Assembly: GCA_045538635.1 (NCBI GenBank)
Contig: JAZSRU010000016.1
Coordinates: forward strand, 1-7,297
Direction of reading: 5' to 3'
Source of the DNA: RGIG5270 sp045538635
GTDB taxonomy: Bacteria; Verrucomicrobiota; Lentisphaeria; Victivallales; Victivallaceae
DNA: 7,297 nt
The translations under genes and the position numbers were made by a program. Below are positions 5,772 through 7,297 of the stretch, piece by piece. Numbering within the stretch: position 1 is the stretch's first letter; each line of letters begins with the position of its first letter. The notes beneath the pieces were generated by a model, which was not told the DNA's origin, did no database searches, and worked only from the letters and a program-made list of their open reading frames with translations.

Positions 5772-7286
5772 ATGAAATCAGGTTTTGACAGCGAAAAATA
5801 TTTGACCGAACAATCTCAGGCAATCCTTGACCGTGCCGCCAAATTTGACGACAAACTCTATCTCGAATTCGGTGGCAAACTCCTCTGCGACTTCCACGCC
5901 GCCCGCGTCCTGCCCGGATTTGACCCCGATACCAAAATAAAACTCCTCCGCCGCATGAAAGATCAGATCGACATCATCATCTGCATTTATGCCGGAGATA
6001 TCGAACAGAAAAAAATGCGCGCTGACTTCGGTCTGGCTTATGATGCCGACACCATGCGCACCATCGACGACCTCCGAAAATGGGAACTCGATGTCAAGGC
6101 TGTTGTCGTTACCCGTTATCAGAACCAGCCTTCCGTTAAAGGCTTCATCAACCGCCTCTCTCGCCGCGGTATCAAAGTTTACACCCACCGCCCCATTGAA
6201 GGCTATCCCACCGAACTTGATACCATCGTCAGCCCCAAAGGTTACGGTGCCAATGAATACATCGAAACCGACAAACCAATCGTCATTGTTACCGGTCCCG
6301 GCGCAAATTCAGGCAAAATGGCAACCTGCCTTTCTCAGGTTTATCATGATTTCCAGCGCGGTGTCAAAGCAGGATATGCCAAGTTTGAAACTTTCCCCGT
6401 CTGGAACCTCCCGCTCAAACATCCCGTCAACATCGCTTATGAAGCTGCAACCGCCGACCTCGGCGATGTCAATATGGTCGATCCGTACCACCTCGAAGCA
6501 TACGGCGAACCTCATGTCAATTACAACCGTGATATTGAAATCTTCCCCGTCGTAAAACGCATCTGTTCCCGCATCATGGCTCCCGAACAACTCTACAAAT
6601 CACCAACAGATATGGGCGTAAACCGTATCGGGTTTGCCATCACAGATGATGAAGTCTGCCGCAAAGCCTCAATTCAGGAAATCATCAGACGCTATTTCCG
6701 CAGTCTTTGTGATTACGCCAATGGCAGCGCAGACAAAGCCGTTGCCGACCGTATCAAACTGCTGATGGATGATCTCAATATCACCGAAACTGACCGCCCC
6801 GTTGTCGCCCCGTGCCGCGCCGCCGCGCTCGCCGCTGAAAAACAACCCGGCAAAGGCAATCTCAACATTTTCTGCGCCGCAGCTCTCGAACTCCCGGACG
6901 GCAGAATCATTACCGGCAAAAATTCACCCCTCCTCCATGCCGCAAGCTGCTGTATCCTCAATGCAATCAAAGTCCTCGCCAACCTCCCCGATGACCTGCT
7001 GCTCCTCTCCCCCGAACTCATCGACTCCCTCGGCGACCTCAAGAAAAATGTCTTCCACAGCAATCAGATCAGCCTCGATCTCGGCGAAACCCTCACCGCT
7101 TTGAGCGTCAGTTGTCCGCATAACCCCGCGGCAAAACTCGCCCTCAAAAAACTCGCCATGCTCAAAGGCTGCGAAATGCACCTCAGCCATATCCCCGGCG
7201 CAGGCGATGCCAATGCACTCCGCAAAATCGGTATCAACTGCACCAGCGAACCACGATTCACCAGCAAAAATCTGCTCGTTGAATAG
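5772..7286 (+). CDS. DUF1846 (UPF0371) family protein, function unknown
   Basis: This is a 504-residue, full-length member of the DUF1846 family, recognised by its opening GFDSEKYLTEQSQAIL (4-19), the FGGKLLCDFHAARVLPGFD block (33-51), KVYTHRPIEGYPTELD (135-150), the P-loop-like GPGANSGKMATC (175-186) and MVDPYHLEAYG (235-245). Structures exist for the family but no accepted reaction is known to me. The Gly-rich loop lacks the Ser/Thr of a true Walker A (GKM instead of GKS/T), so nucleotide binding is only a possibility. No signal peptide or membrane segment is seen; it is probably a soluble cytosolic protein. The ATG at 5772 matches the family start, but only A-rich sequence and no clear Shine-Dalgarno precedes it. 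Codons end in C far more often than in the neighbouring genes, as in highly expressed genes. It has its own promoter (5703-5731). The stop is TAG at 7284-7286, 11 bases from the window end. Confidence 0.93.
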   Translation: MKSGFDSEKYLTEQSQAILDRAAKFDDKLYLEFGGKLLCDFHAARVLPGFDPDTKIKLLRRMKDQIDIIICIYAGDIEQKKMRADFGLAYDADTMRTIDDLRKWELDVKAVVVTRYQNQPSVKGFINRLSRRGIKVYTHRPIEGYPTELDTIVSPKGYGANEYIETDKPIVIVTGPGANSGKMATCLSQVYHDFQRGVKAGYAKFETFPVWNLPLKHPVNIAYEAATADLGDVNMVDPYHLEAYGEPHVNYNRDIEIFPVVKRICSRIMAPEQLYKSPTDMGVNRIGFAITDDEVCRKASIQEIIRRYFRSLCDYANGSADKAVADRIKLLMDDLNITETDRPVVAPCRAAALAAEKQPGKGNLNIFCAAALELPDGRIITGKNSPLLHAASCCILNAIKVLANLPDDLLLLSPELIDSLGDLKKNVFHSNQISLDLGETLTALSVSCPHNPAAKLALKKLAMLKGCEMHLSHIPGAGDANALRKIGINCTSEPRFTSKNLLVE

Positions 7287-7297
7287 TGATGATATGC

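Noticed and set aside
6309..7267. Open frames opposite and in other frames of the DUF1846 gene
   Set aside because: The strong C-ending codon bias of the real gene removes stop codons in other frames, so these are by-products of that bias.

Overview
The window reads as ordinary bacterial chromosome, fully packed with genes. There are three genes on the minus strand at the left (28-2139), a divergent AT-rich control region (2140-2353), and five genes on the plus strand (2354-7286). No tRNA, rRNA, CRISPR array, insertion sequence or phage gene was seen. The genes have moderate GC and the gaps are very AT-rich. Most starts carry a recognisable Shine-Dalgarno sequence (AGGAGA, GGAGA, GGAGG), and the two promoter candidates look like housekeeping -35/-10 pairs. 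An Mrp-type Fe-S scaffold ATPase with an NBP35-like N-terminal Cys motif sits next to a NifX-like protein. That pairing, together with a DUF1846 protein, points to an anaerobe, perhaps gut-associated. The metal-binding protein has a signal peptide but no lipobox, which favours a Gram-negative envelope. Lentisphaerota/Victivallales or a similar uncultured group is my best guess, held loosely.

Minus-strand group, in order of transcription: a small NifX/NifB-type (FeMo-cofactor-binding fold) protein, then the Mrp/NBP35 P-loop ATPase, whose Shine-Dalgarno sequence overlaps the stop codon of the first gene. After a 100-base gap comes a patatin-like serine phospholipase. The first two form a clear Fe-S or metal-cluster pair. 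The patatin has its own strong ribosome binding site and may or may not be co-transcribed.

Plus-strand group: a complete zinc-type ABC importer (ZnuA binding protein, ZnuC ATPase, ZnuB permease) followed by an S66 serine LD-carboxypeptidase. All four reading frames overlap by 4-8 bases, so this is a tightly coupled operon. ZnuC starts at TTG and ends in a His/Cys-rich tail that looks like a metal-sensing or metal-handling appendix. A metal-independent serine peptidoglycan peptidase locked into a zinc-uptake operon suggests a cell-wall response to zinc shortage.

Last gene: after a 105-base gap with a good promoter (TTGATT, 17 bases, TATATT, preceded by an A-tract) comes a full-length DUF1846/UPF0371 protein. 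Its codon use is strongly C-ending, unlike the neighbours, which suggests high expression, yet it lacks an obvious Shine-Dalgarno sequence.

I did not find a clearly new multi-gene system. The best leads are the zinc importer plus LD-carboxypeptidase coupling, the His/Cys tail of ZnuC, and the CxxC-bearing NifX-like protein paired with Mrp.
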